A stretch of 64,000 nucleotides of DNA from Streptomyces sp. SID13726 (GTDB lineage Bacteria; Actinomycetota; Actinomycetes; Streptomycetales; Streptomycetaceae), in the NCBI RefSeq assembly GCF_010548375.1, contig NZ_JAAGLY010000011.1, forward strand, positions 62,001 through 126,000, written 5' to 3'. The position numbers were made by a program, and so were the translations under genes. The notes under the pieces were generated by a model. The model was given only the letters and a program-made list of their open reading frames with translations. It was not told the origin of the DNA and did no database searches. Positions 1-7,920 of the stretch are shown here, in pieces. Each line of letters opens with the position of its first letter. Positions within the stretch are counted from its first letter, which is position 1.

Positions 1-227
1 GCCTGGCGGGTCGTGCGGTCGAACGCGCACTGCGAGGTCCCGAGCGCCCGCTCCATCCCCAGGTGCTGCGCCGGGTACGCCTCGCAGAAGGCCTTGTAGG
101 CCACCTCGTCGTCGGGTCGTCGTACCAGCTCCGCCAGCCGCACGGGCCGCCGCTCGATCTCCGCCCCGCCGAACATCTCTCTCGACCGACGCCACCATGG
201 GCGCCGTCCCCCGTGGTTGTCCCCCAT
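1..227 (-). CDS. hypothetical protein, 3' end cut by window edge
   Basis: An open frame runs off the left edge on the minus strand. About 75 residues are visible, from an ATG at 227 (MGDNHGG...). A second in-frame ATG at 176 (MFGGAEIERRP...) directly follows a GAGAGAG tract and could be the real start. The visible part is rich in Arg and Glu and shows no motif I can name. Function unknown. It is read in the same direction as the next gene (311-904), with an 83-bp gap. Confidence 0.5.
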   Translation of the reverse strand, partial: MGDNHGGRRPWWRRSREMFGGAEIERRPVRLAELVRRPDDEVAYKAFCEAYPAQHLGMERALGTSQCAFDRTTRQ

Positions 228-310
228 GAACCGGGTGTACCGGCCGCGCCCCGCCCCGTGAAGCCCCGTCATCGCACCAGTACGGTCACCGGCGTCACGG
301 AGTCGTCACG

Positions 311-904
311 TCAGCTGTAGACGATCGGGCAGCCGCGGCGCAGGGAGTGCTGGGCGGCACGCAGGTACACGGCGACGTAGAAGGCGGTGTCCAGGTCCTC
401 GCCCCACGGTCCGGGCCGGGCGGCGGCCACCCGCTCGGCGTCGCCTTCGAGGAACCAGAAGGTGAGGTCGAGGTTGTCGCAGGTCTCGGGTATCTCGTCC
501 AGCGGCAACCGCACGGCCTCGGCCAGCTGTTGCGCCAGGCCCAGGATCTTCGGGGCTCCGGCGATCACCGTGGTGTCGGAGTAGGGGGACTCCACCGGCA
601 GTTCGATCTCCGTGTCGAGCGGCACCGGCACCAGTACCGACCAGTCGAGGAGGGACTCCGGCTCGCCGGGTGCCAGCCGTGCACGGGCCAACTCGAGGAA
701 GCCCTGCATCGACGGCACCAGCTTCTCCTCGAACCGCTGCCCCGACCCGCGGTCGAACTCGGTCGCCTCGGGCACGGACTCGTACGGCGGCAGCCCCCGG
801 CTGCGCAGCTCTTCGTTCAGCCCCGAGGCGACGGCCCCCCGGCCCTCCTCCTCGTCGGCGTCGAACCACTCCTGCGCGGCCACACTCACCAGATAGATCC
901 CCAT
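311..904 (-). CDS. conserved hypothetical protein
   Basis: A 197-residue acidic, probably cytoplasmic protein starting MGIYLVSVAAQEWFD. It has no signal peptide or membrane segment. The start at 904 is preferred to an in-frame upstream start at 934 because similarity to typical Streptomyces proteins of this type seems to begin at MGIYL; this is from memory. The middle alternates Pro/Leu/Glu (VPVPLDTEIELPVESPYS), and the last 30 residues look like a helical cap. No catalytic motif is visible and no function is assigned. Confidence 0.65.
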   Translation of the reverse strand: MGIYLVSVAAQEWFDADEEEGRGAVASGLNEELRSRGLPPYESVPEATEFDRGSGQRFEEKLVPSMQGFLELARARLAPGEPESLLDWSVLVPVPLDTEIELPVESPYSDTTVIAGAPKILGLAQQLAEAVRLPLDEIPETCDNLDLTFWFLEGDAERVAAARPGPWGEDLDTAFYVAVYLRAAQHSLRRGCPIVYS

Positions 905-946
905 GCCCCGAAACGTACAGGGCAGCACTGACAACGCCCCCGCGCG

Positions 947-1885
947 TCACTTCAGCAGGCCCTTGTCCTCCAGGTAGTTCCGGGCCACGTCCGACGCCAA
1001 CCGCCGCCAGCTGTCGACCTGTTGGTTCATCGACGCGAGGTCGGCCGTGGTCAGGACGTCGTTCAGTGCGCCCAGGGCCCTGGTGACACCCTCGGCGCCC
1101 GCGCGGGAGCGGTTCACCACCGGGACGACGTAGTCGGCGTTCTGGAGGTGCTTGTCGTCGGCCAGCAGCACCAGGCCGAAGTCGTCCAGCGTGGCGTCCG
1201 TCGTGGTCGTCAGCACCATCTGGTCCTGGCCGCTCTGCACGGCCCGTTTGGCCTGGGTCGTGCCGACGCCCTTGGGGTCGACACCGGTGACGTCGATGCC
1301 GTAGGTCTTCTTCAACCCCGGTTCGCAGTACGGCCGTTGCACGCACTCGTCGCCCGCCGCGAGCCGCACCTCAAGCCCCGAGGCGCCCAGGTCGCTCAGC
1401 GTCCTCAGCCGGTGCTCGCGGGCGTAGGACGCGCTCACGGCGAAGGCGTTCTGGTCGACCGCCCGGCCCGGGTCGAGGACGGTGAGGCCGCGCGGGGTCG
1501 CCAGTTTCCGCAGGGCCTTCATGGTGGCGTCGAGGTCAGGTGAGCCGACCGGCGGTGCGTCGGCGCCGTTGGTCTTGGCGTTGAGCCAGTCGGCGAAGGT
1601 GGCCGCGTACTCGGGCACGACGTCGATCTGACCGGACTCCAGGGCCGGTTCGTACAGTTCGCGGTTGGCGACGGTGAGCAGGGAGGTGTCGTATCCGGCC
1701 CGCTCCAGGAGCTGGGAGTACATCTGGGCGAGCAGGTCGCTCTCGGTGAACCCGGCGGACCCGATGGTCAGATGGTGGCTGTCGCCGGGCGGCGCGGTGA
1801 CCTCGCCCTGGGTCTCCAGGGACGGGCCGGTCGAGCAGCCCGTGAGGAGCAGTGCGGCGGCCAGGGCTCCGGCGGCGCGTCTCAT
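947..1885 (-). CDS. glycine betaine/osmolyte-type ABC substrate-binding lipoprotein
   Basis: A 312-residue lipoprotein with a signal peptide ending in the lipobox LLTGC; Cys17 is the predicted lipidation site. The mature part starts like OpuAC/ProX-family proteins (LTIGSAGFTESDLLAQMYSQLLE) and has the family's GQIDVVPEYAATF segment, where substrate-binding residues usually lie. It should capture a quaternary-ammonium compound or a related osmolyte outside the membrane. The ATG at 1885 overlaps the stop of the upstream permease (ATGA), so it is the last gene of a coupled operon. Substrate identity is inferred only from family. Confidence 0.85.
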   Translation of the reverse strand: MRRAAGALAAALLLTGCSTGPSLETQGEVTAPPGDSHHLTIGSAGFTESDLLAQMYSQLLERAGYDTSLLTVANRELYEPALESGQIDVVPEYAATFADWLNAKTNGADAPPVGSPDLDATMKALRKLATPRGLTVLDPGRAVDQNAFAVSASYAREHRLRTLSDLGASGLEVRLAAGDECVQRPYCEPGLKKTYGIDVTGVDPKGVGTTQAKRAVQSGQDQMVLTTTTDATLDDFGLVLLADDKHLQNADYVVPVVNRSRAGAEGVTRALGALNDVLTTADLASMNQQVDSWRRLASDVARNYLEDKGLLK

Positions 1886-2556
1886 CGTGCCCCTCCCCTG
1901 GTCCACCGGGGCGCCAGGCGTTCCGCGGCCTCGAAGACCCCCTCCACCAGCAGCGCGAACAGGGCGACCAGCACCGCGCCGGCCACCACCTGGGGCGTGC
2001 TGGCGAGGTTGAAGCCCGCCGTGATGATCCGGCCCAGTCCGCCCCCGCCGGCGAGTGCGGCGATGGTGGCGGTCGCGACGAGCTGGACGGCGGCGATCCG
2101 GACGCCGTTCAGGACCATGGGGAGCGAAAGGGGCAGTTCCACGTGAAACATCACCTGTCGCCCGGTCATCCCCATCCCCTTCGCCGCCTGCACGGTGCTG
2201 CGGTCGACCTCGCGCATGCCGACGTAGGCGTTGGTGAGCAGCGGCGGCACGGCGAACAGCACCAGCGCCACGACCGTCGGACCCTCGCCCCACTTGCCCA
2301 CGGGGGTCAGGAGCAGCAGCACCAGGACGGCGAAGGTAGGGACCGCGCGGCCGATGTTGGAGATGTTGACGGCGAGCGCGCCGCCCTTGCCCAGATGGCC
2401 CAGCACCAGGGCGACCGGCAGTGCGATCAGACAGCTGATCACCAGGCAGACCACGGTCAGGACGAGGTGCTGGAGCAGCCGGTGCCAGATGCCGTCCTCG
2501 CCGGCCCAGTGCGCGGAGTCGGCGAGCCAGTCCCAGGCGTCGGTCAGGGTGTCCAT
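1882..2556 (-). CDS. osmolyte ABC transporter permease (OpuCB/ProW type)
   Basis: A 224-residue inner-membrane permease with about five to six hydrophobic segments. Residues ~125-150 (VQAAKGMGMTGRQVMFHVELPLSLP) form the EAA loop that docks on the ATPase, and the family-typical GGGGLGRIITAG follows. It should form the membrane channel with the second permease (2658-3338) for the binding protein at 947-1885. The start at 2556 follows a good ribosome site (AGGGGGAG) that lies inside an unusual tandem-repeat leader (2544-2661). Its stop overlaps the next start. Confidence 0.88.
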   Translation of the reverse strand: MDTLTDAWDWLADSAHWAGEDGIWHRLLQHLVLTVVCLVISCLIALPVALVLGHLGKGGALAVNISNIGRAVPTFAVLVLLLLTPVGKWGEGPTVVALVLFAVPPLLTNAYVGMREVDRSTVQAAKGMGMTGRQVMFHVELPLSLPMVLNGVRIAAVQLVATATIAALAGGGGLGRIITAGFNLASTPQVVAGAVLVALFALLVEGVFEAAERLAPRWTRGGAR

Positions 2557-2661
2557 CGGCTCCCCCTGTTCATCGGCGTCGCCCCGTTCGTCGGCGTCGC
2601 CCTGCTCATCGGCGTCCCCTTCTTCATCCGCGCCCCTCGCTCATCCGCGCCCCTCGCTCAT
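2544..2661 (-). other. chain of stop-start coupled mini-cistrons made by a 17-19 bp tandem repeat
   Basis: Between the two permeases about six degenerate tandem copies of a 17-19 bp unit (consensus GATGAGCAGGGGCGACGCC on the minus strand) separate the genes. Each copy carries an ATG-like codon and a purine-rich, Shine-Dalgarno-like tract. Read directly, the upstream permease stop overlaps an ATG opening MSEGRG-stop (2641-2661). That stop overlaps a second identical MSEGRG-stop (2624-2644), and that one overlaps a 27-codon frame (2544-2627). The last frame ends inside the next permease. Whether any of these peptides is made is unknown. Confidence 0.7.
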
Positions 2662-3338
2662 CCGCGAGCCGCCCTGGTCCACGGCGTCAGCAGCCGCTGT
2701 ACGGCGAGCAGCAGGAGGTCGGCCGCGATCGCGATCACCACGCACAGCACCGACGCGGTGAGCACCTGCGCCTTGAAGTAGGTGTTCATGCCGGAGTAGA
2801 TGAGGTTGCCGAGGCCGCCGTAGCCGACGATCGCGCCCACCGTGACCAGGGAGACCGCCGAGACCATGGCGATCCGCAGTCCGGCCATCGCGGCGGGCAG
2901 CGCGAGGGGCAGTTCGACGGTGAGCAGGAGGCGGATCGGGCCGTAGCCCATGCCCCGGGCGGCCTGCCGGGTCTCCTCGGGGACGGCGCGCAGTCCGGCG
3001 AGGATGTTCCGGACGAGCAGGGTCAGCGAGTAGAGGACCAGTCCGGCGACGACGAGGCTCGCGGAGAGGCCGTAGACGGGCAGGAGCAGGGAGAACATCG
3101 CCAGGGACGGGATCGTGTAGAGGATCGTCGTGACGGCGAGGACGGGTCCGGCCGCCCAGCCCCAGCGGCGGGCCAGCACCGCCAGGGGCAGGGCGACTAC
3201 GAGTCCGAGGAGCACCGAGACCGCGGTCAGCTGAAGGTGCTGGAGCACCGCGTCGAGGAGGATGTGACGGCGGGAGCTCAGATACTCGCCGCAGATCCAC
3301 TCGTTGCGCGCGAGGCAGTCGTCCGGGGGCGTGGTCAC
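2658..3338 (-). CDS. osmolyte ABC transporter permease, first gene of operon
   Basis: A 226-residue membrane protein with about six transmembrane helices and the EAA loop (TRQAARGMGYGPIRLLLTVELP). The following VGAIVGYGGLGNLIYSGMNTYF is typical of ProW/OpuCB permeases. The N-terminal ~30 residues (MTTPPDDCLARNEWICGEYL) are hydrophilic, as in homologues. It is the first transport gene, followed by a second permease and the binding lipoprotein. No ATP-binding gene lies in the operon or beside it, so the transporter must borrow an ATPase encoded elsewhere or be incomplete. Confidence 0.88.
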   Translation of the reverse strand: MTTPPDDCLARNEWICGEYLSSRRHILLDAVLQHLQLTAVSVLLGLVVALPLAVLARRWGWAAGPVLAVTTILYTIPSLAMFSLLLPVYGLSASLVVAGLVLYSLTLLVRNILAGLRAVPEETRQAARGMGYGPIRLLLTVELPLALPAAMAGLRIAMVSAVSLVTVGAIVGYGGLGNLIYSGMNTYFKAQVLTASVLCVVIAIAADLLLLAVQRLLTPWTRAARG

Positions 3339-3396
3339 GCCTCCATTGCATCCGGCGGAACTCGGCGTCGGCGCGTTGTGGTGACCCGTACGAGGG

Positions 3397-4041
3397 TCAC
3401 TCCTCGGTCAGCAGGAGCGTGGGGAGTGTCCCCTCCAGGATCGGCCGCCTGGGCAGGGTGAGACCGAAGTGCTCCTCAAGGATCTTGAGCGAGGCCCGGT
3501 GCACGGCACGGCGGTCCAGGTCGCCGTCGGGCAGTCCGGCGGCGGTGAGCCGTTCCCGGACGGCGGAGGAGACCGCCGGGTCGCCCTGGGGACTGCCGTG
3601 CGCCCAGCTGCCGTCCAGATACAGGTTGAACTCGCACACCAGGTTGTCGTCGTGGCGGTAGGCGAAGCGCGGGGGCACCGGCCTGCCGTTCTCCTCGTCG
3701 TACTCCAGGTGGTAGACGTGCAGGCCACCACGGTCGACCGGCCGTCCTCCGTGGCCGAACTCGCCTTGCCAGCCGCCGTACTTGATGACGTACGACCACT
3801 CGTCGAGCTCGCCGTGCCGCAGGGCGAGTCCCTGGAAGACGTCGTCGTACAGGCCTTCCAACAGGTCGTGCACTTGACGGCCGGTCAACTCCCCGATCGG
3901 GCGGGGCCGGTACGGTCTGCGGGCGGTCTCGACGATCCGTCTCGCCAGTGACTCCGATTCGAGGTCGGGGGCGATCACCACGCTGTAGCCGCCGTAGGCG
4001 ATGGACTGGGGTTCGGCGAGCCAGGCTATTCCGTCGGTCAT
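3397..4041 (-). CDS. hypothetical protein
   Basis: A 214-residue soluble protein from the ATG at 4041; an in-frame TTG at 4050 is possible, but AGGG is better spaced for 4041. It begins MTDGIAWLAEPQSIAYGGYS and has an aromatic, glycine-rich middle (SYVIKYGGWQGEFGHGGRP). The tyrosine-rich opening loosely recalls actinobacterial DUF6461-like proteins, but I am not confident of that. There is no signal peptide or catalytic motif. It lies 58 bp upstream of the permease operon in the same direction and may or may not be co-transcribed. Function unknown. Confidence 0.6.
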   Translation of the reverse strand: MTDGIAWLAEPQSIAYGGYSVVIAPDLESESLARRIVETARRPYRPRPIGELTGRQVHDLLEGLYDDVFQGLALRHGELDEWSYVIKYGGWQGEFGHGGRPVDRGGLHVYHLEYDEENGRPVPPRFAYRHDDNLVCEFNLYLDGSWAHGSPQGDPAVSSAVRERLTAAGLPDGDLDRRAVHRASLKILEEHFGLTLPRRPILEGTLPTLLLTEE

Positions 4042-4181
4042 GGCGATCAACCCTGCCGTATCCGCCGGAGGGTGTCACTGAGTACACCCCCGAAGACGGG
4101 TTCTGCGCCCAATGTGCCCTGCCCGCCCGCTCCGTAGCTTCTTCAGCGAGGCACACGGAGTGCCGGACGAAGGGGGCGACG

Positions 4182-4967
4182 ATGTTTCGCACAGGCTCAC
4201 GACGCGACCACGACACGGGACCCGCCGCCGAGGCGCTGCGGCTGGTCAAGGTCAGCAGGGCGTACGGCTCGGACGACAGTGCCGTGACCGCGCTGGACGG
4301 GATCACGCTGAGCCTGGCCCGGGGCACCTTCACGGCGGTGATGGGGCCGTCGGGCTCGGGCAAGTCGACGCTGCTCCAGTGCGCGGCCGGGCTCGACCGG
4401 CCGGACAGCGGGATCGTACGGGTGGACGGCACGGAGCTGACGGGCGGCGGCGAGGCGGAGCTGACGCGGTTCCGGCGCGGCCGGGTCGGGTTCGTGTTCC
4501 AGCAGTACAACCTGCTGGAGACGCTGACGGTCGCGCAGAACACGGTGCTGCCGCTGAAACTCGCGGGGCGCGAGGTCGACCGGCGGCGGGCCCGGGAGGT
4601 CCTCACCTCCGTCGGGCTCGGGGACCGGCTCGGTCACCGCCCCGACCAGCTCTCCGGCGGTCAGCGGCAGCGTGTGGCGATCGCCCGCGCGCTGGTGACC
4701 GACCCGCGGGTGATCTTCGCCGACGAGCCGACGGGCGCCCTGGACACCCGCAGCGCCCGGGACGTGCTGCGGCTGCTCCAGGAGGCGGTGCGGGTGCACG
4801 GCAGGACCGTGGTGATGGTGACCCACGACCCGGTCGCCGCCTCCTACGCCGACTCGGTGCTGTTCCTGGCGGACGGCCGGCTCGCGGGCCGGATGGACGC
4901 CCCGACGCCGGACGCGGTGGCCGAGCGCCTCGCGCACCTGGGCGACGACATGACGGCGGGGGTGTGA
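4182..4967 (+). CDS. ABC transporter ATP-binding protein (MacB/LolD type)
   Basis: A 261-residue ATPase with Walker A GPSGSGKST (about residues 55-63), Q-loop FVFQQYN (~105-110), signature LSGGQRQR (~157-164), Walker B VIFADEP (~177-183) and H-loop VMVTHDP. The FQQYNLLETLTVAQN wording is typical of ATPases paired with FtsX-type permeases such as MacB, LolD or BceA. The partner starts 3 bp downstream (4971). A clear AGGGGG ribosome site precedes the ATG. It likely powers export or extraction of a lipid, peptide or antibiotic-like molecule; the substrate is unknown. Confidence 0.9.
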   Translation: MFRTGSRRDHDTGPAAEALRLVKVSRAYGSDDSAVTALDGITLSLARGTFTAVMGPSGSGKSTLLQCAAGLDRPDSGIVRVDGTELTGGGEAELTRFRRGRVGFVFQQYNLLETLTVAQNTVLPLKLAGREVDRRRAREVLTSVGLGDRLGHRPDQLSGGQRQRVAIARALVTDPRVIFADEPTGALDTRSARDVLRLLQEAVRVHGRTVVMVTHDPVAASYADSVLFLADGRLAGRMDAPTPDAVAERLAHLGDDMTAGV

Positions 4968-4970
4968 ACG

Positions 4971-6281
4971 ATGTTCATGCTGGCGATGCGGTCGATACGG
5001 CAACGGCCCGGACGGTTCCTCGCGACCCTGCTGGCCGCCTTCCTGGGCGCGGGGATCATCATGACGTTCAACTCGCTGTACGACACGGCGGCCCGGCCCG
5101 GTGTCGACCCGGTGAGCGCCGGGACGCTGACGACCTCGGCGAGCGTGGTCGGCGGCTACGGCACCCTTCTGGTGTTCTTCGCCGTGGCCTCGACGCTGAC
5201 GGTCAACGTCCGCCAGCGGGCGGGTGAGTTGGAGCTGCTGCGCTGCTCGGGGGCGACTCCGGGGCAGATCAGGCGGATGGTCGTGGGCGAGGCCGTGGCG
5301 GTGGCCCTGGTCGGGGCCGTGCTGGCGATCGGCCCGGCGATGCTCGGCGGGCGGGCCCTGCTGGACGCCTTCCAGGACAGCGGGCAGGTCGCTCGGAGCG
5401 TCGACCCCTCCTTCGGGCTCGTCGCGCTGATGTCGGGCGTCGACATCACCCTGGTCGCGGCGGCGGGCGCTGCCTTCCTCGCCGTACGACGGGCCACGCG
5501 CGGGCCGCGGCGGCGGGGGCGGGCACGGACGTTTCTCGCATACGGCGCTCTCGGCCTCGGTGCCGTGTCGGTGACCTCCACGTTCGCGTTCTCGGCGACG
5601 GACGAGGCGCTGATGGCGACACCGGCGTACGGGGCGATCCTGCTGTCCGTGGGGTTCGCGCTGCTCGCGCCGCGGCTGCTGAAGGCGGTCCTGGACCGGC
5701 TGCCGCTGACCGGTGCGAGCGGCTGGCTGGCCGTGCGGAACCTGCGCCGGCGGGCGGACCACCTCTCCGGGATCCTGATGTCGCTGATCCTGTTCACGGC
5801 GGTGTCCGTCGCGACGCTGTACATGCAGGGCGTGGAGAGCGACGCCGTGCGGGCCTCGGGCGCGGTGAAGAGTGTCGACGCGAAGAACCTGGAGACGCTG
5901 AACCTCACGGTCGTCGGGATCATCGTGGTGTTCGTCTGCGTGATGCTGGTCAACTCGCTGTACGCGGCGACGACTTACCGCGCCAGGGAGTTCGGGCAGC
6001 AGCGGCTCGCGGGGGCGACGCCGGGTCAGGTGCTGGGCACGGTGGGCGCGGAGGGGCTGATTTTCACGGCCGTCGGCATCTTCTTCGGTACGGTCGCGGC
6101 GCTGGCCGGGATCATTCCGTTCACCGTCGTCCGCACCGACTCGGTACTGCCCGACCAGGGGCTCGGCGTCTGGTGGGCGGTGGTGTCGGTCGCGGCGGCG
6201 GCGACGATCGGGACGAGCCTGGCCACGGCCCACCGGGTGCTGCGCGCTCCGGCGGTGACGGCGGTGGGGCTGGCCGCGTAG
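4971..6281 (+). CDS. FtsX-like ABC permease
   Basis: A 436-residue membrane protein with an N-terminal helix (residues ~15-35), a short periplasmic part and several C-terminal helices in two FtsX-type blocks. The first block begins near FFAVASTLTVNVRQRAGELELLRCSGATPGQIRRMV, with the RxxELxLLRxxGAtpxQI signature. The second has YRAREFGQQRLAGATPGQVLGTV, the same element repeated. It has no large extracellular sensor loop like BceB. It works with the adjacent ATPase, and transcription ends at the hairpin at 6311-6340. Confidence 0.88.
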   Translation: MFMLAMRSIRQRPGRFLATLLAAFLGAGIIMTFNSLYDTAARPGVDPVSAGTLTTSASVVGGYGTLLVFFAVASTLTVNVRQRAGELELLRCSGATPGQIRRMVVGEAVAVALVGAVLAIGPAMLGGRALLDAFQDSGQVARSVDPSFGLVALMSGVDITLVAAAGAAFLAVRRATRGPRRRGRARTFLAYGALGLGAVSVTSTFAFSATDEALMATPAYGAILLSVGFALLAPRLLKAVLDRLPLTGASGWLAVRNLRRRADHLSGILMSLILFTAVSVATLYMQGVESDAVRASGAVKSVDAKNLETLNLTVVGIIVVFVCVMLVNSLYAATTYRAREFGQQRLAGATPGQVLGTVGAEGLIFTAVGIFFGTVAALAGIIPFTVVRTDSVLPDQGLGVWWAVVSVAAAATIGTSLATAHRVLRAPAVTAVGLAA

Positions 6282-6310
6282 GAGGCGACCGGGCCCGGCG
6301 TGAAAGGTCC

Positions 6311-6340
6311 GAGGGCAGCCACCGACAGGTGGCTGCCCTC
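6311..6340. terminator. bidirectional terminator hairpin
   Basis: A perfect 13-bp stem (GAGGGCAGCCACC paired with its complement) with a 4-base GACA loop lies between the convergent permease and TetR genes. It has no long T-run, as is common in high-GC actinomycetes, and would serve both strands. Confidence 0.8.
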
Positions 6341-6343
6341 TCG

Positions 6344-6913
6344 TCATGCCACCCCGGCCGCGTCCAGCAGGGTCGTCACGGTCGCCGTGGTCAGTCCGTC
6401 CAGCGTCTCGATCCGGGCACCGGCGCGGGCGCTCGCCCCGTCGAAGACCAGCATCAACTGGCGTGCCAGGAAGTCGGGTTCGCGTGCGCCGCCCAGTTCC
6501 GCCTGGGCGCGGAACGCCTCCTGGAGTGTCCCCTTGGCAACGCGCGCGACCCTGCTCGCCGGATGCTCGGGGTCCTTCAGCTCGACCAGTGCGGCCAGAT
6601 AGGGACAGCCCTCGTAGTCGGGCTCGGCCGCGAGCCGCTCCACGCGCCAAAAGACGTGCAGGATGCGCTCCCTCGGTGTGCCGGTCTCGTCCAGGCCTGC
6701 GGTGAGCCGGGCGGCATAGCCGGGAGCGCTGCGCTCCAGGCTGGCGGCGAGAAGTTCGTCCTTGCTCGCGAAGAGCTGGTACATCGACCGCTTGGAGACC
6801 CCGGCCGTGCGGCACAGCGCCTCCACGCCGATGGAGACGCCGTCGTGGTAGAAGAGCTCGGACGCCGCGTCGAGCAGCCGGTCTCTCGGGGACGCCTTGT
6901 CTGTCATGGCCAT
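6344..6913 (-). CDS. TetR-family transcriptional regulator
   Basis: A 189-residue protein. Residues ~5-55 form a TetR helix-turn-helix (RDRLLDAASELFYHDGVSIGVEALCRTAGVSKRSMYQLFASKDEL). The C-terminal part is a ligand-binding helical domain with a conserved-looking CPYLAALVEL segment. The start at 6913 (MAMTDKAS) is preferred; MTDKAS at 6907 is also possible. An ACCGATCGGT palindrome lies 37 bp upstream (6950-6959), and two more copies flank the promoters of the SDR/oxidoreductase pair 3.5 kb away. It therefore probably represses itself and that pair. Confidence 0.88.
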   Translation of the reverse strand: MAMTDKASPRDRLLDAASELFYHDGVSIGVEALCRTAGVSKRSMYQLFASKDELLAASLERSAPGYAARLTAGLDETGTPRERILHVFWRVERLAAEPDYEGCPYLAALVELKDPEHPASRVARVAKGTLQEAFRAQAELGGAREPDFLARQLMLVFDGASARAGARIETLDGLTTATVTTLLDAAGVA

Positions 6914-6947
6914 ACTCGCGAGGTTACCTCCGCGGCCACCCACATGG

Positions 6948-6961
6948 AAACCGATCGGTAT
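6948..6961. promoter_or_regulatory. TetR operator, AAACCGATCGGTAT
   Basis: The core ACCGATCGGT (6950-6959) is a perfect palindrome in the divergent region between the TetR gene and the MoxR gene. It matches two stronger copies (AAACCGATCGGTTT) at 10451-10464 and 10483-10496. It is the likely autoregulatory site. Confidence 0.75.
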
Positions 6962-7020
6962 ACCACGTGCCCCCGGCTCCGGAACCACGTGACAGATCGG
7001 GTGAACAAGCGCTTAGATAG

Positions 7021-7920
7021 TTGACGGATACGAGTACGCGCACCGCGCTGGAGGCCCCGTTGCTGTTCACATCCGTCGACGACGTCTCCGCGCGCCTCGC
7101 CGAGACCGGCTACCTCGCCTCGCCCGCGGTCGCCACGACCGTCTTCCTCGCCGACCGGCTCGGCAAGCCGCTCCTGGTGGAGGGCCCCGCCGGGGTCGGC
7201 AAGACGGAGCTGGCCAAGGCGGTGGCCGAGGTCGCGGGCGCCCGGCTGGTGCGACTCCAGTGCTATGAGGGCGTGGACGAGTCCCGGGCGCTGTACGAGT
7301 GGAACCACGCCAAGCAGCTGCTGCGGATCAGCGCGGGCCGGGACGAGACCTGGGACGAGGCCCGCACGGACATCTTCAGCGAGGAGTTCCTGCTCTCCCG
7401 GCCCCTGCTGACGGCGATCCGCGGCGACGAGCCCAAGGTCCTGCTGATCGACGAGACCGACAAGGCGGACGTCGAGGTCGAGGGCCTGCTCCTGGAGGTG
7501 CTCAGCGACTTCCAGGTCACGGTCCCCGAGCTGGGCACGATCACCGCGTCCCGCCGCCCCTTCGTCGTCCTCACCTCCAACGCCAGCCGCGAGCTGTCGG
7601 AGGCCCTGCGCCGCCGCTGTCTCTTCCTGCACATCGGGTTCCCGGAGGAGGAACTGGAGCGGCGGATCGTACGGCTGAAGGTGCCGGGCCTCGACGAGAT
7701 GCTGGCCAGGTCCGTGGTGCGGGTCGTGGGCGCGCTCAGGGCCATGGACCTGCGCAAGGTGCCGTCCGTCGCGGAAACCATCGACTGGGCCCGCACGCTC
7801 CTCGCCCTCGGCGCGGACCACCTCGACGAGACCGTCGTACGGGACAGCCTGGGCGTGCTCCTCAAGCACCAGGACGACATCCTCAAGGCCGGGGCCAAGC
7901 TCGACCTGGACGCGGTGTGA
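7021..7920 (+). CDS. MoxR-family AAA+ ATPase
   Basis: A 299-residue AAA+ ATPase with Walker A GPAGVGKT (~55-62), Walker B VLLIDETDKAD (~140-150) and sensor-1 VVLTSNASREL. The following RRRCLFLHIGFP is typical of MoxR proteins, which act with a VWA partner in assembly of metalloenzymes or cofactors. A TAG at 7018-7020 makes the TTG at 7021 the most upstream possible start. No Shine-Dalgarno is obvious, so a downstream start cannot be excluded. It overlaps the VWA gene by GTGA, showing translational coupling. Confidence 0.88.
   Translation: MTDTSTRTALEAPLLFTSVDDVSARLAETGYLASPAVATTVFLADRLGKPLLVEGPAGVGKTELAKAVAEVAGARLVRLQCYEGVDESRALYEWNHAKQLLRISAGRDETWDEARTDIFSEEFLLSRPLLTAIRGDEPKVLLIDETDKADVEVEGLLLEVLSDFQVTVPELGTITASRRPFVVLTSNASRELSEALRRRCLFLHIGFPEEELERRIVRLKVPGLDEMLARSVVRVVGALRAMDLRKVPSVAETIDWARTLLALGADHLDETVVRDSLGVLLKHQDDILKAGAKLDLDAV

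Noticed and set aside
4197..6815. Long open frame on the minus strand across the ABC transporter genes (about 870 codons).
   Set aside because: It is antisense to genes with clear ABC and FtsX motifs and has an Arg/His/Gly-rich composition typical of a GC-rich shadow frame.
7001..7020. AAGCGCTT palindrome as a second TetR operator.
   Set aside because: It differs from the ACCGATCGGT sites of the local TetR and has no supporting second copy.
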